A DNA stretch of 64,000 bases, taken from NCBI RefSeq assembly GCF_018219155.1, contig NZ_CP056123.1:2799505-2863504 (forward strand), written 5' to 3'. Positions 54,813 to 63,909 of this stretch are shown here, piece after piece. Every line of letters starts with the position of its first letter. Positions within the stretch are counted from its first letter, which is position 1. The notes below the pieces were generated by a model that saw only the letters and a list, made by a program, of their open reading frames with translations, had not been told where the DNA came from and made no database searches. The DNA comes from Moritella sp. 24. GTDB taxonomy: Bacteria; Pseudomonadota; Gammaproteobacteria; Enterobacterales; Moritellaceae. The position numbers and the translations under genes are program-made.

Positions 54813-56216
54813 TCAGTAATAAAATCCGTTATCGCCAAGCAGTCGCGGTTGGCGATTGTCGGTACGATCTACATTGTCTGTTGAATTTGTTGCTTGTGTT
54901 GATATTGGCCACGCTAATAAACGTTCAACATCGCTCATCGGGATCAAACCATCCGTCGGTAGCGGTAACGAGTCAGAACGTGTTGGTTGCACTAAATAAG
55001 CAGTCGCAATAATAATGAGTTCGGTTTCTTCACGCTGAAATTCTGTTGAACGAAATAGCGCACCAAGTACCGGAATATCACCCAGCAATGGCATCTTTTG
55101 TAACTGCTCAATATCTTTTGATTGCAACAAGCCCCCTAACGCAAAGCTTTGACCACTAGCCAATTCAACCGTCGTTGATGCACGGCGCGTTACAAAGGTC
55201 GGGAATGAAGAACTGCCTTGCTGGCCACCAATTTGCACACTGGTTTCCGATGACACAGTACTGACCTCAGAAGATACTTTTAGACTAATTTGATTAGCAC
55301 TTAATACGACAGGTTTAAAATCTAATTTCACACCAAATTGCTTATATTCAACCGAGGCCGTATCACTGTAAACTAACGGCAGTGGGATCTCGCCACCCAC
55401 TAAGAAGGATGCTTCTTCACCACTCATTGCGGTCAGGTTTGGTTCAGCTAATACCGACATCATGCCATTAGTCGCTAATGCATCAACGATCACCGATAGA
55501 TCAGCCCAACCCGCAGGATTAACACCGCCAAGTTTGCCACCGTAGTTTTCTAAAAATGCAAACGTACCGGTACCAAAACCCTGTGAGCCCCACTTAATAC
55601 CTAATTTATTTGATACTTTACGGGACACTTCAGCAATGCGAATACGCAAGTTAACTTGATTAGGCATGGTGACTTGCAATTGGTTTATTAGCTCATCATC
55701 ATCCGTTTTAGTGGCTGGAGCAGGTGCGGCAGTCGCACCTTTCTCATTATCCCCTTGCTGACCCTCACTCGACTCAGAAACGGCAAGTGAAGAAACATAA
55801 CCTTCAGACAAACGAACAATTTTCTCTGCCATGCTTGGTGTTGGTACTTGCCCTTTTAAGAACAACTTACCCGCTGTCGACTCAGCATTAAATATCGCGT
55901 CAGGAAACTCACTATGAATCAGGTCATTAAGTTCGGTGACATTATGGTTAACCTTCACTGTTGCAGAGTAAATAACATTTTCTTTTGCATCGAGTACATA
56001 CAATGATGTACTGCCTGTTTTCTTACCAAATACCATTATCTTGGTGTTGGTTAATGTTTGATAATCGGCAATACCACTACTGGCAATAAAAATAGATTTC
56101 GCAGTTTTTGGTAACACCACTAATCGGGCTTTGTTTAATACCACATCTAAGGTTTGCGCTTGTAACGCAGCGCTAAGTAATAATAGCGACAATGCACTCA
56201 CTAATTGTTTAATCAT
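54813..56216 (-). CDS. rcpA: RcpA/CpaC outer-membrane secretin
   Basis: 467 residues. Signal peptide, N-terminal secretin-associated domain (ARLVVLPKTAKSIFIASSGIADYQ), a BON-like segment and a C-terminal type II/III secretin domain (LAEPNLTAMSGEEASFLVGGE ... SFALGGLLQSKD ... VPVLGALF region). Forms the outer-membrane pore for the Flp pilus. Overlaps rcpC by 4 bp. Confidence 0.93.
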   Translation of the reverse strand: MIKQLVSALSLLLLSAALQAQTLDVVLNKARLVVLPKTAKSIFIASSGIADYQTLTNTKIMVFGKKTGSTSLYVLDAKENVIYSATVKVNHNVTELNDLIHSEFPDAIFNAESTAGKLFLKGQVPTPSMAEKIVRLSEGYVSSLAVSESSEGQQGDNEKGATAAPAPATKTDDDELINQLQVTMPNQVNLRIRIAEVSRKVSNKLGIKWGSQGFGTGTFAFLENYGGKLGGVNPAGWADLSVIVDALATNGMMSVLAEPNLTAMSGEEASFLVGGEIPLPLVYSDTASVEYKQFGVKLDFKPVVLSANQISLKVSSEVSTVSSETSVQIGGQQGSSSFPTFVTRRASTTVELASGQSFALGGLLQSKDIEQLQKMPLLGDIPVLGALFRSTEFQREETELIIIATAYLVQPTRSDSLPLPTDGLIPMSDVERLLAWPISTQATNSTDNVDRTDNRQPRLLGDNGFYY

Positions 56217-57076
56217 TTTTCGTTTCCTGCATTGCTCATCACTCGTTTATCCTTCGCGCGAAATTCAACTAAACCAATATCAGGTTGAACCTGCTTGATG
56301 GCAGGTAAAATATCGTCGACATTAATCGCAGGAATAGCTGCGATACCTGTTTCATCGTTGTTTTTACTGCGCAGTACCATTGATAACGTACCAAGTTGAT
56401 TTGCTAACGTAATTTGGTTCGCTTGTATTGGCGAAACCTCTAACGTCACGGTACTATTATCTGGAATAACACCTTTGTTACTCTTTTGTTTTTCCATATA
56501 ACGCGTCAATTGTAAGGCGTCGTTAAATGCCAATACTCGGACATTTTGAGCGATGGTTTTAACGTATAAACTCTGGGTTTCATTACCGCGTGAGCGTAAC
56601 TCTTGCGCTTTTGATGCAAGCAATAACACGTCAACATGATCACCGGGACCAATTAAACCCGAATTCGCAGTGACTTCATCAACAGGCACTGAAACCGCAC
56701 GGTAGTTTGGACGTAACATCACGGATAAAAATCCACCTTGTTCCGGTTTCAAAAAGTCTGATGGACTTAATATTTGTCCCGCAGAAAAATCACTGGCTGC
56801 GACCGTATTTTCCAAACGAGTAATAGAGAAAGTCGCTTTATCAATAAAGTCGATACGATCATCTACATCACTTTCATCTACTTTTTTCCAAGCGAATAAC
56901 GAGGCGCTATAGGGGCGACCAATGGTGATATGTTGTGTCGTTACAAGTACTTCATAAGTTTTAACAGTCGTCTGTTTAGGGGTGCTTTTTGCTGGTGCAG
57001 ACAAGCCAAAAAACAACCATACTAATCCCAATAGCGAGATACAAACAGACAGATAAACTAAACGTTTTGCATTCAT
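56213..57076 (-). CDS. rcpC: RcpC/CpaB pilus assembly protein
   Basis: 287 residues. N-terminal membrane anchor (about 7-27), SAF domain (LVTTQHITIGRPYSASLFAWKKV), then the RcpC segment YRAVSVPVDEVTANSGLIGPGDHVDVLL. Periplasmic component of the Tad outer-membrane complex. First machinery gene after flp. Confidence 0.92.
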   Translation of the reverse strand: MNAKRLVYLSVCISLLGLVWLFFGLSAPAKSTPKQTTVKTYEVLVTTQHITIGRPYSASLFAWKKVDESDVDDRIDFIDKATFSITRLENTVAASDFSAGQILSPSDFLKPEQGGFLSVMLRPNYRAVSVPVDEVTANSGLIGPGDHVDVLLLASKAQELRSRGNETQSLYVKTIAQNVRVLAFNDALQLTRYMEKQKSNKGVIPDNSTVTLEVSPIQANQITLANQLGTLSMVLRSKNNDETGIAAIPAINVDDILPAIKQVQPDIGLVEFRAKDKRVMSNAGNEK

Positions 57077-57129
57077 AATTATTGCTTCTATTAATACGGT
57101 CTATACCGTAATGAGCTGAATTAAAAGTA

Positions 57130-57309
57130 TTACTTATCGTCTTGAATCGTTTGAAGCTTCTGAATAACAGACTCATACGTACCATTAATAGCTTCAGTCA
57201 GGTCACCGTTACTGCCTAAAAATTGCAGCATAATAAGTGACATCGCAGCCGCTAAAATGGCATATTCAATGGCTGCTGCACCACGTTGTTTTTGTTTGTT
57301 GTTTTTCAT
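57130..57309 (-). CDS. flp: Flp major pilin
   Basis: 59 residues, a short gene easily overlooked. Begins MKNNKQKQRG, then AAAIEYAILAAAMSL: the Flp prepilin signature with cleavage expected after G10 and the Glu-Tyr pair at +5/+6. Short hydrophilic tail ends QTIQDDK. Placed directly before rcpC, as in other tad loci. No TadV prepilin peptidase gene is in the window. Confidence 0.9.
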   Translation of the reverse strand: MKNNKQKQRGAAAIEYAILAAAMSLIMLQFLGSNGDLTEAINGTYESVIQKLQTIQDDK

Positions 57310-57338
57310 TTTTTATCTCTATTGTTTTTATAATGTGA

Positions 57339-57368
57339 TAAGGCAGTTAACATTCGCTAACTGCCTTA
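57339..57368 (-). other. 11-bp perfect hairpin in the flp leader
   Basis: TAAGGCAGTTA (57339-57349) pairs with TAACTGCCTTA (57358-57368), 8-base loop, 30 bp upstream of the flp start. There is no T run after it on the minus strand, so it may stabilise the flp message 5' end or act as an attenuator. Confidence 0.45.
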
Positions 57369-57376
57369 TAAAAAAG

Positions 57377-57390
57377 CAGGTAAATACCTG
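57377..57390 (-). terminator. terminator of the DUF1566 lipoprotein gene
   Basis: CAGGTAAATACCTG forms a short perfect stem directly after the stop codon. On the minus strand CTTTTTTATA follows. Read-through into flp would need to bypass it. Confidence 0.62.
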
Positions 57391-57391
57391 A

Positions 57392-60300
57392 TTAATCAGA
57401 TGCTGTTAAACGATAAACATACGCTGTACTCCAGCCATACATGATTTTATCAACATCAGAAACCTTATTAGTGTTCATGTTGTAGCACTTTTGACGGCCA
57501 TTCTGTGCGCCGTCGGCAGTCACATAACAAAGCGTTGAACTCGATTTTTCCACATTGTTGTTACGGAATACCGCGCTATCAACAGGTGCTAATAACGCTA
57601 ATTCAGCTAAGCTTGGCACGCGCCAATTATTTTTATTACACAGACCGTCACTATTAATACGAGACACCTCAGCTAATACTGAATCAGCATCCGAGCTAGT
57701 GTTGCCATATTCCTTCGCTCTTGTCGTTGAATCAGCAGAATCAAATAGCTGCCACGTTTTCTTTGTTTCCGGCTGATAAGCACATACAGCATCATTAATA
57801 TTACTCGTCACAGCACCTACACTATCAAGCAGTTGATAAGACAATTTAATTTCACTCACTAAACGTCCAAGTACCACTTCATCTTCATCTCCTTGTTTTG
57901 ATTCAGAGCCGCCTGATGAAGAATTATTAACGGTTCGATAATGATAAGTTTTCTGTTCATCACTACTGCGTTCTTCAGCAGTCCAATACCAAAATTTTGT
58001 TGCAGGTAAAGCACCGGATAGCCAATCATTGATGTCATATTCAGGCTTAAAAGCAAGATGATTGGGGAATACTTCAACATCAATTGTTGCGTTATTTTTA
58101 ACAAAGCCAGTTTCAAGCGAAATTAGCTGATCTTGAGTTGGTAAGACCCAGTTACTACGTCCGCATAATTGCGCTAATTTTGTTGACTCAACTAAGCCAC
58201 CAACACCCATCACACTTGCAATACCAGCACCTGACGCATCAAACGCTAAATCATCAGCACCCTTTGGCAGCCCATCTTTCAGTAATGTCCAAATACGTTT
58301 ACGAATAGGATCACGGTTATCCATCACACAACGCCAACCTTGTGCATACGATGTCGCACTTGGTAAATAATCACCGTTGATATCTAACTTAGCAAAGTGA
58401 GTACCAATAACAGCATCGGCAGCTGCAACGCTATAACCCGCACTTGACGCACGTTCTAACCCTTTAACAGCATATTCAGTCAACGCGTCCGCATCCGCTG
58501 ATGTTGGTAAATGACTAAACATAATAAGTAACTTATTAAGTGCCGAAATTAGGCCAGAGTTATTCGCAGCTGGTAATTCATCAGTCGCCGCTTGCAGGTC
58601 AGCGGTGATCTTGATGTTCGCCTTAATAAAATCATTGATTGCGGCTGTTGCAGCAAATAGGTCTAAACTCTTCGCATGGATATCTGCGCCATTTGTTGCC
58701 GCTAATAATGCATCTTTGGTGGTATTTGCTGCTGTATTTTCATCCGTCAATTTTATAAGGGCTGTTAACGCTGGCGTCACGTTTAATGCCGAATTGAATG
58801 AGGTATGCAGTGCGGTTAAATTGATAAACGCCACTTTAATCGATGCTATATTGGTATTAATTGTTGCTTTCAAAGCATCATCAACGCTGCTATCACTTTC
58901 GAGCATAGTTGAGTAAAGTGTGAATAAATCGAGCTTTTCTTGATATTCAACGAGGGCTAACGTCAATACATCAAATATTGCTTTCGCTTCACCTTCCGCA
59001 GTTGTCACATCAGATAATAATGGCGTCAAAGGTTGACCAGCTAACGCTTCGAGTTTATTGATAACAGCAATTAAGTTAGTCGAGGTTGTTTGCCAATGAC
59101 CATTTTGTAGCGACACTAATGCCTTAATATCCGTATCTGCAGCAGTCATATCAGTGACTATCTTAGCTGTGTCTGGTAATGCCCAGTTTAAAATTACTTT
59201 CGCATTCGTATACGAACTAGTAATTTCTTTGCCCGCACTTATTTTTTTAAACGTCTCAGTATCATTGACAGTTTCAGATGCCCAGTGTGCATCGTATTTG
59301 TCATTACTCACGAGGTAGTCATTAAAAGTACTCGTAATATAGCTTGAATCAATGAGCGTTTTAGCCGTCATGTCTACCGTACTAAGTAACGACCAATTTG
59401 ATATGTCACAGAACGATTTCCCTGACAATTCAGGTACGCTATCTGCGCTAGAGTTACCACCAGCATAAGCCCAAAATTGTGGGTTTTCGCCTTTAGTATC
59501 GTATTCAATATAACAGCCATCACTACCAGCTTTAGACCAGCTACCTGATGATGTTAAATCTCGTGACTGATTCCACTTATTCATTGATACAACACGTATT
59601 ACATAAAAATCAGCACTCGCTGCGGTTGCAAATAAGGTTTCGCCAGCAGGATTCACTTGATTCGCGATTGCGTTTTTCTTAACACGTACACCAACGTTGG
59701 TTTTATCATACGCTTTAGGGCCAACGTGTTGAGGCTTATACGTTACAGCCTGCCAAGTAGTTCCGCCATCATTGGTAAATTCGTAATGTTCGGGTTGATC
59801 ATAAGTAACCTTCGTATTCGAATTCGTCACCCAATCCCAGCTGAAACCATTGGTTTTAACTTCACTTGGGTAACCCGTACTACCAATATTTTTGTTTACA
59901 ATATCAGGTGATGTGGGTGCAGCAATAACAACGGGCACACCCGCTGTAAATGCTTTAGAGCTAATAAGGATAGCGCCCGCTAATGTGTCCGTTGCTGCGT
60001 TTGCTTTAACACGCACTTGTACATGTCCAGCATCAATATCAACATCACCGACTTCTAAGGGTTTGACCGCAACAGTCGTCCAATCTACACCGCCTGTCAG
60101 TGAGTATTCATACTCGCTATCGTTATCAAAACCAGTAACGATATCCCAATCAAAGGTATTTAAATTATCATCTTGAGCAGGGTTTGTCGGTGCTTTAGGT
60201 CTAACAATAACAGCGCTTGCGGTATAAGGGGACGTGCTAATAAGTGCTTCACTCGCCACTCTATTTTGTGTCGAATCAGCTTTTACACGGAGTTGAACAT

Positions 60301-60598
60301 CACCCGCAGCGTATACTGCATCGATCGGTAATTGGTGAGGATTACCATTCACCGTTTTCCATGGCTGATTTTGTATTTTGATTTCGTAAAACTGCTTGCC
60401 GCTGAAGTTATTACTCCAAGTCCAACCAAACTGATCTAAGTCATCGTTAGCGATTGGCACAGTTGGCGCGTCTGGTTTTACGACCGGTTTTGTAGGCGTT
60501 GTCGACTTTGGATCTGCACCCGTTTCATTACAACCCGTCAATACAGTTCCTGCAATCACTGTTAATGCGAGCAGTGATTTGTTTGCTCCTAACAACAT
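57392..60598 (-). CDS. large lipoprotein with DUF1566 (Lcl-type) domains
   Basis: About 1068 residues from ATG 60598 (AGGGATAGGGAAG upstream); the open frame extends to 60697. Lipoprotein signal ending VLTGC (C23), linker with STTPTKPVVKP, then three or four beta-rich repeats of 85-100 residues (cores like FxWDxVTGF and VQVRVKA). A helical region follows (about 440-720), then two DUF1566 modules (LCGRSNWVLPTQDQLISLE and LCNKNNWRVPSLAELALLA). Surface-exposed adhesin-like protein is the likeliest role. Just upstream of flp and possibly iron-regulated. Confidence 0.78.
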   Translation of the reverse strand: MLLGANKSLLALTVIAGTVLTGCNETGADPKSTTPTKPVVKPDAPTVPIANDDLDQFGWTWSNNFSGKQFYEIKIQNQPWKTVNGNPHQLPIDAVYAAGDVQLRVKADSTQNRVASEALISTSPYTASAVIVRPKAPTNPAQDDNLNTFDWDIVTGFDNDSEYEYSLTGGVDWTTVAVKPLEVGDVDIDAGHVQVRVKANAATDTLAGAILISSKAFTAGVPVVIAAPTSPDIVNKNIGSTGYPSEVKTNGFSWDWVTNSNTKVTYDQPEHYEFTNDGGTTWQAVTYKPQHVGPKAYDKTNVGVRVKKNAIANQVNPAGETLFATAASADFYVIRVVSMNKWNQSRDLTSSGSWSKAGSDGCYIEYDTKGENPQFWAYAGGNSSADSVPELSGKSFCDISNWSLLSTVDMTAKTLIDSSYITSTFNDYLVSNDKYDAHWASETVNDTETFKKISAGKEITSSYTNAKVILNWALPDTAKIVTDMTAADTDIKALVSLQNGHWQTTSTNLIAVINKLEALAGQPLTPLLSDVTTAEGEAKAIFDVLTLALVEYQEKLDLFTLYSTMLESDSSVDDALKATINTNIASIKVAFINLTALHTSFNSALNVTPALTALIKLTDENTAANTTKDALLAATNGADIHAKSLDLFAATAAINDFIKANIKITADLQAATDELPAANNSGLISALNKLLIMFSHLPTSADADALTEYAVKGLERASSAGYSVAAADAVIGTHFAKLDINGDYLPSATSYAQGWRCVMDNRDPIRKRIWTLLKDGLPKGADDLAFDASGAGIASVMGVGGLVESTKLAQLCGRSNWVLPTQDQLISLETGFVKNNATIDVEVFPNHLAFKPEYDINDWLSGALPATKFWYWTAEERSSDEQKTYHYRTVNNSSSGGSESKQGDEDEVVLGRLVSEIKLSYQLLDSVGAVTSNINDAVCAYQPETKKTWQLFDSADSTTRAKEYGNTSSDADSVLAEVSRINSDGLCNKNNWRVPSLAELALLAPVDSAVFRNNNVEKSSSTLCYVTADGAQNGRQKCYNMNTNKVSDVDKIMYGWSTAYVYRLTASD

Positions 60599-60668
60599 CT
60601 TCCCTATCCCTTTTAATGTTAGTTTAAATAACTTTATGAAAACTATAGTCAAACATAATTTTTCGCAT

Positions 60669-60698
60669 ATACTAACGGTAATGAGAGTGATTATCAAT
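60669..60698 (-). promoter_or_regulatory. predicted promoter overlapped by Fur-like box
   Basis: Minus strand: TTGATA (60692-60697), 17-base spacer, TAGTAT (60669-60674). A Fur-type sequence TGAGAGTGATTATCA (60682-60696, plus strand) overlaps the -35 and spacer and matches TGATAATnATTATCA at 12 of the 14 defined positions. The region 60599-60802 also serves the divergent lipoprotein gene at 60803. Iron repression is inferred. Confidence 0.55.
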
Positions 60699-60802
60699 TG
60701 TGTTTGATCGATAAGTGTTGATAATTGAGCTTAATAGACTAATGGTGGCCAGAAAACGAACAACATCTGGTATGAAATTTCAACAAATGAAGTGCTAATA
60801 TT

Positions 60803-62806
60803 ATGAATGGAAAGTATAAACTGTCAAAAATAGCGACAATTTTGGCAAGCTGTAGTCTCATCATTAGCTGTGGCGGTGAGCAAACGAGCAAAACAACCGC
60901 TGATATTTATGCCTACAGTAAATTATCTACTTGCTTGGATGCAGACCGAAATAATGCGTGTGGTTCACAGGAAAAAAAAGTGGCAAACGTAGCGACAGTG
61001 CCTAGCAGTAATAACTTGCCCTATCTCATCGATGATGTGAATTATTTACTCACCGCACCAGCGAGTGCAGAAGTCATCAGCCCGTTTACCACCTTGATTC
61101 AAAATGAAGTACTGTTCAACCCACAAATATCAGGGAGTGCGCTGCAAGCCAAAGCATATTTACAACAGTTATTTGGCGACCAGTATGGTATTGATTTTAA
61201 CAAGCTAAATTACGAGCATGGGCCAAAAGAACCAACCGAATTATTACTTGCTTCATTTGAACATGCTCTTTCTTTACAGGGAGATTCAAAGGTACTGAAA
61301 ATATCAGCAGCGGTTGATAAAATGATCAGCACTGCTAATTTTGATATTACCCAAAGCTTGTCACAAGCGGATCTGGACAACCGTTATGTAAACTTAAATA
61401 ACCAGTACCTCATCTCCGGTACTTATCCAGTGAATACATTATTTTCACCTCGTTCTATCACCATAAATGAAAATACAGGGATGCTACTCGCGCTTGTTTA
61501 CGGTGATAAATTATTGCAAGTGGATACTACGACAGGGTCGAGTTCTACATTTTCAACCACAAGTGATAAACCGCTATTACCAAGCATATCGAAGTATGAC
61601 GCTCGCGATCACGACGATTGTGATGACGACGATGATGATTATAGTTATAGCGATGATTGTGACGGCGGTGGTACACAGCCAACATCTACAATGACATACG
61701 CAGCACAAGGTAATCACAACCAGAATGCTTACTTGATTTATCAGCCCACCATATGGGGTGATTATACCGCAACCGACAGCTGTAATAGCACAGGTACTAA
61801 CGGTATTTATCTCACTGAACTAGGTAAAAATAGCAAGTCATCTCGACTATCATCCGAAGTGCATCTTGATACATTAAGCCGCGCATCAGGCGGAACACCA
61901 ACACCTGTCGAACCGACATTACCTGATTCATCTGCCGACTGTAAAAACAACCATATCAAAGACTTAATTGTATCTCACAATCAGGACTTGGTGACCGCAG
62001 TGTTTGCTGGAAATACAAAAGAATTACAACAATTATCAAGTTCAACATTAGCACCAACAGGCAAGCGTTATATGTTATCTTCAACCCAGCCAAAACTCAC
62101 ATTAAGTAAAGAACAAAAATCATTATTGGTATTACAAACATCGGCACCTGAAGCAGTTGTTATCAACGCTGAAACTCTTCAAAGCCGTAGCCGAATAATG
62201 AAAAATAACATCGATCATGCCGCTTTCGTGAACAATGATGAATATTTGATTGTCAGTGATAAAACCAAGACGCTAAGCTGGTTTGACATTGCTCAACCAA
62301 ACTCAGCAGATGCCACCTTGGTACTGGGTGAAAATGTAACGAAACTCGCCTCAGATCCAAGCGGTAAGCTAAGCGCCGCACTCACAGATAAAAACATATA
62401 TCTCATCGATAATGCCTCAAAAGAGGTTATCTACTCACAAGCGTATTCACACCGTAATGTGTATGGCATGAGCATGCTGAGTAACCGTATTATTATTAGT
62501 CGTTCGGGGGCTATTGATTATATTCAATTCGATAATTTAACTGGTTCAGCCATTAAAGTAGCAAAACAGATGTTATCAAAAGACTTGCTAACACGCTGGT
62601 CTGTGGCCTCAGGTCGTTCATTAACAGGTATCACACTGGCCGAATTATTACGCGATATTGGTGAGAAGGATGAAGTTACTCAGCAGTTTAGTGATATTGA
62701 CCTGCTATGGCGTCCAAGTAGCGCTACGTCTGTTGCAGATGTAAAAGAAGTGATTATTACTGGAGATTATCGCGACCAACGTATTAGCGTATCTAAAGCG
62801 ATATAA
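60803..62806 (+). CDS. lipoprotein of unknown function with Asp-rich insert
   Basis: 667 residues. Lipoprotein signal ending LIISC (C23). The N-terminal part (AYSKLSTCLDADRNNACGSQEKKV and ISPFTTLIQNEV) resembles the start of many marine lipoproteins. The later part (about 200-640) has repeated YIVSDKTKTLSWFD-like strands suggesting a WD40/beta-propeller. An acidic cluster near residues 266-290 has ten or more Asp with two Cys, possibly calcium- or metal-binding. Function unknown. Divergent from the large lipoprotein, sharing the Fur-boxed intergenic region. Confidence 0.72.
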   Translation: MNGKYKLSKIATILASCSLIISCGGEQTSKTTADIYAYSKLSTCLDADRNNACGSQEKKVANVATVPSSNNLPYLIDDVNYLLTAPASAEVISPFTTLIQNEVLFNPQISGSALQAKAYLQQLFGDQYGIDFNKLNYEHGPKEPTELLLASFEHALSLQGDSKVLKISAAVDKMISTANFDITQSLSQADLDNRYVNLNNQYLISGTYPVNTLFSPRSITINENTGMLLALVYGDKLLQVDTTTGSSSTFSTTSDKPLLPSISKYDARDHDDCDDDDDDYSYSDDCDGGGTQPTSTMTYAAQGNHNQNAYLIYQPTIWGDYTATDSCNSTGTNGIYLTELGKNSKSSRLSSEVHLDTLSRASGGTPTPVEPTLPDSSADCKNNHIKDLIVSHNQDLVTAVFAGNTKELQQLSSSTLAPTGKRYMLSSTQPKLTLSKEQKSLLVLQTSAPEAVVINAETLQSRSRIMKNNIDHAAFVNNDEYLIVSDKTKTLSWFDIAQPNSADATLVLGENVTKLASDPSGKLSAALTDKNIYLIDNASKEVIYSQAYSHRNVYGMSMLSNRIIISRSGAIDYIQFDNLTGSAIKVAKQMLSKDLLTRWSVASGRSLTGITLAELLRDIGEKDEVTQQFSDIDLLWRPSSATSVADVKEVIITGDYRDQRISVSKAI

Positions 62807-62821
62807 TATAAGCGAAGCACA

Positions 62822-62863
62822 ACGAATAAACCTACTTGAGAATACTAAGGTAGGTTTATTCGT
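62822..62863. terminator. bidirectional terminator-like hairpin
   Basis: ACGAATAAACCTAC (62822-62835) pairs perfectly with GTAGGTTTATTCGT (62850-62863), 14-base loop, between converging genes. T-rich flanks are short on both sides. Confidence 0.75.
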
Positions 62864-62867
62864 CATT

Positions 62868-63410
62868 TCATCGTGTGTTAACGCGATTAACTAACTCGCT
62901 GAGCATCACAGACAAACGCTCAATTTTAATATTGGATAACTGTCGATAATCAAAATAAGGACAGACAATTAAACGGTTTGTTACATCAACCGCAAATTCA
63001 TCGTCTAACCACACTAAATTAGCCTGTAACTGACCAGATGAAAGCAAGGTCTTTGCGTAAGTACGCCCGCATATAATATGTATCGTTGTAGCTTGTTTAT
63101 CACATAAAGGTGGACTAAATAACAACGCAGTTTCACTGCCTGCTTGTAGCAAGTATTCATCACGATATTTCTGCCACGTTGGGGCTCGCTGTGCAAATGA
63201 AAAATCAGCTGGATTTAACGCATACAACAATTTCGCATAGACGTTAAAGACTTTACGCCAACCATTCCCGCACGCTTGACCTATCGCATTAATTTCTCCT
63301 GTCACGAGGGAGTTAACACTCTGTATACCTTGATACTCCAACATGTTTGGCGTATTTGCTAAATACACAGCAAAGGTAAATTTAGAACAGCCAAAACCTC
63401 TATTTATCAT
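62868..63410 (-). CDS. hypothetical protein, possibly DUF6942 family
   Basis: 180 residues from ATG 63410 (AGGG upstream; a GTG in front extends the frame). No signal peptide. Segments such as FAVYLANTPNMLEYQGI, GEINAIGQACGNGWRKVFNVYAKLLYAL and IHIICGRTYAKTLL look like a conserved alpha/beta protein found in marine Gammaproteobacteria. I believe it corresponds to DUF6942, with low certainty. Function unknown. Confidence 0.6.
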   Translation of the reverse strand: MINRGFGCSKFTFAVYLANTPNMLEYQGIQSVNSLVTGEINAIGQACGNGWRKVFNVYAKLLYALNPADFSFAQRAPTWQKYRDEYLLQAGSETALLFSPPLCDKQATTIHIICGRTYAKTLLSSGQLQANLVWLDDEFAVDVTNRLIVCPYFDYRQLSNIKIERLSVMLSELVNRVNTR

Positions 63411-63504
63411 CACACCCTACGCCTATTTCTATCATTAAACAAAATCGTTCATTAAACAAAGCCGTATTATACATGGCTTATGAATAACTTAAAAAACACT
63501 TTGT

Positions 63505-63909
63505 TTAACCTAAGATTGATACACCAAAGGCTTTTGTCATTGATAAAATAAAACCAATAGAGAGCACCAAATTTATCACCAGAAAAATGAATGAAATTGA
63601 TATCGCTAATCCATTATCACGGTATTTACCGACTAAATAGTTAAACACTTTTTGCATCATTGCCAATGCAATAAAAAATAAACTCGTTGCAGATACAATG
63701 CCGATAACGAGTGGTATAAAGTGACTAGTTTTGTCATAGATGACAAATAATAGGCTTGTTGTGCCTAACCACCACAACCATGAAAACCATAAATTGATAT
63801 ACTTTTTATCAAGTGCTAACTCTCCCAAATCAACCAATATTTGAAAAGAAAGCACAGCAATACTTTTGTTTCCTGAGCGACTCTTAAACCTATTCCCTGA
63901 CCTACTCAT
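63505..63909 (-). CDS. small multipass membrane protein, hypothetical
   Basis: 134 residues with a basic N-terminus (MSRSGNRFKSRSGNKS) and three or four hydrophobic helices (about 40-57, 64-85, 100-125). No motif recognised. Transcribed on the minus strand 95 bp upstream of the DUF6942-like gene. The 91 bases from 63910 to the window end hold its upstream region. Confidence 0.6.
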   Translation of the reverse strand: MSRSGNRFKSRSGNKSIAVLSFQILVDLGELALDKKYINLWFSWLWWLGTTSLLFVIYDKTSHFIPLVIGIVSATSLFFIALAMMQKVFNYLVGKYRDNGLAISISFIFLVINLVLSIGFILSMTKAFGVSILG

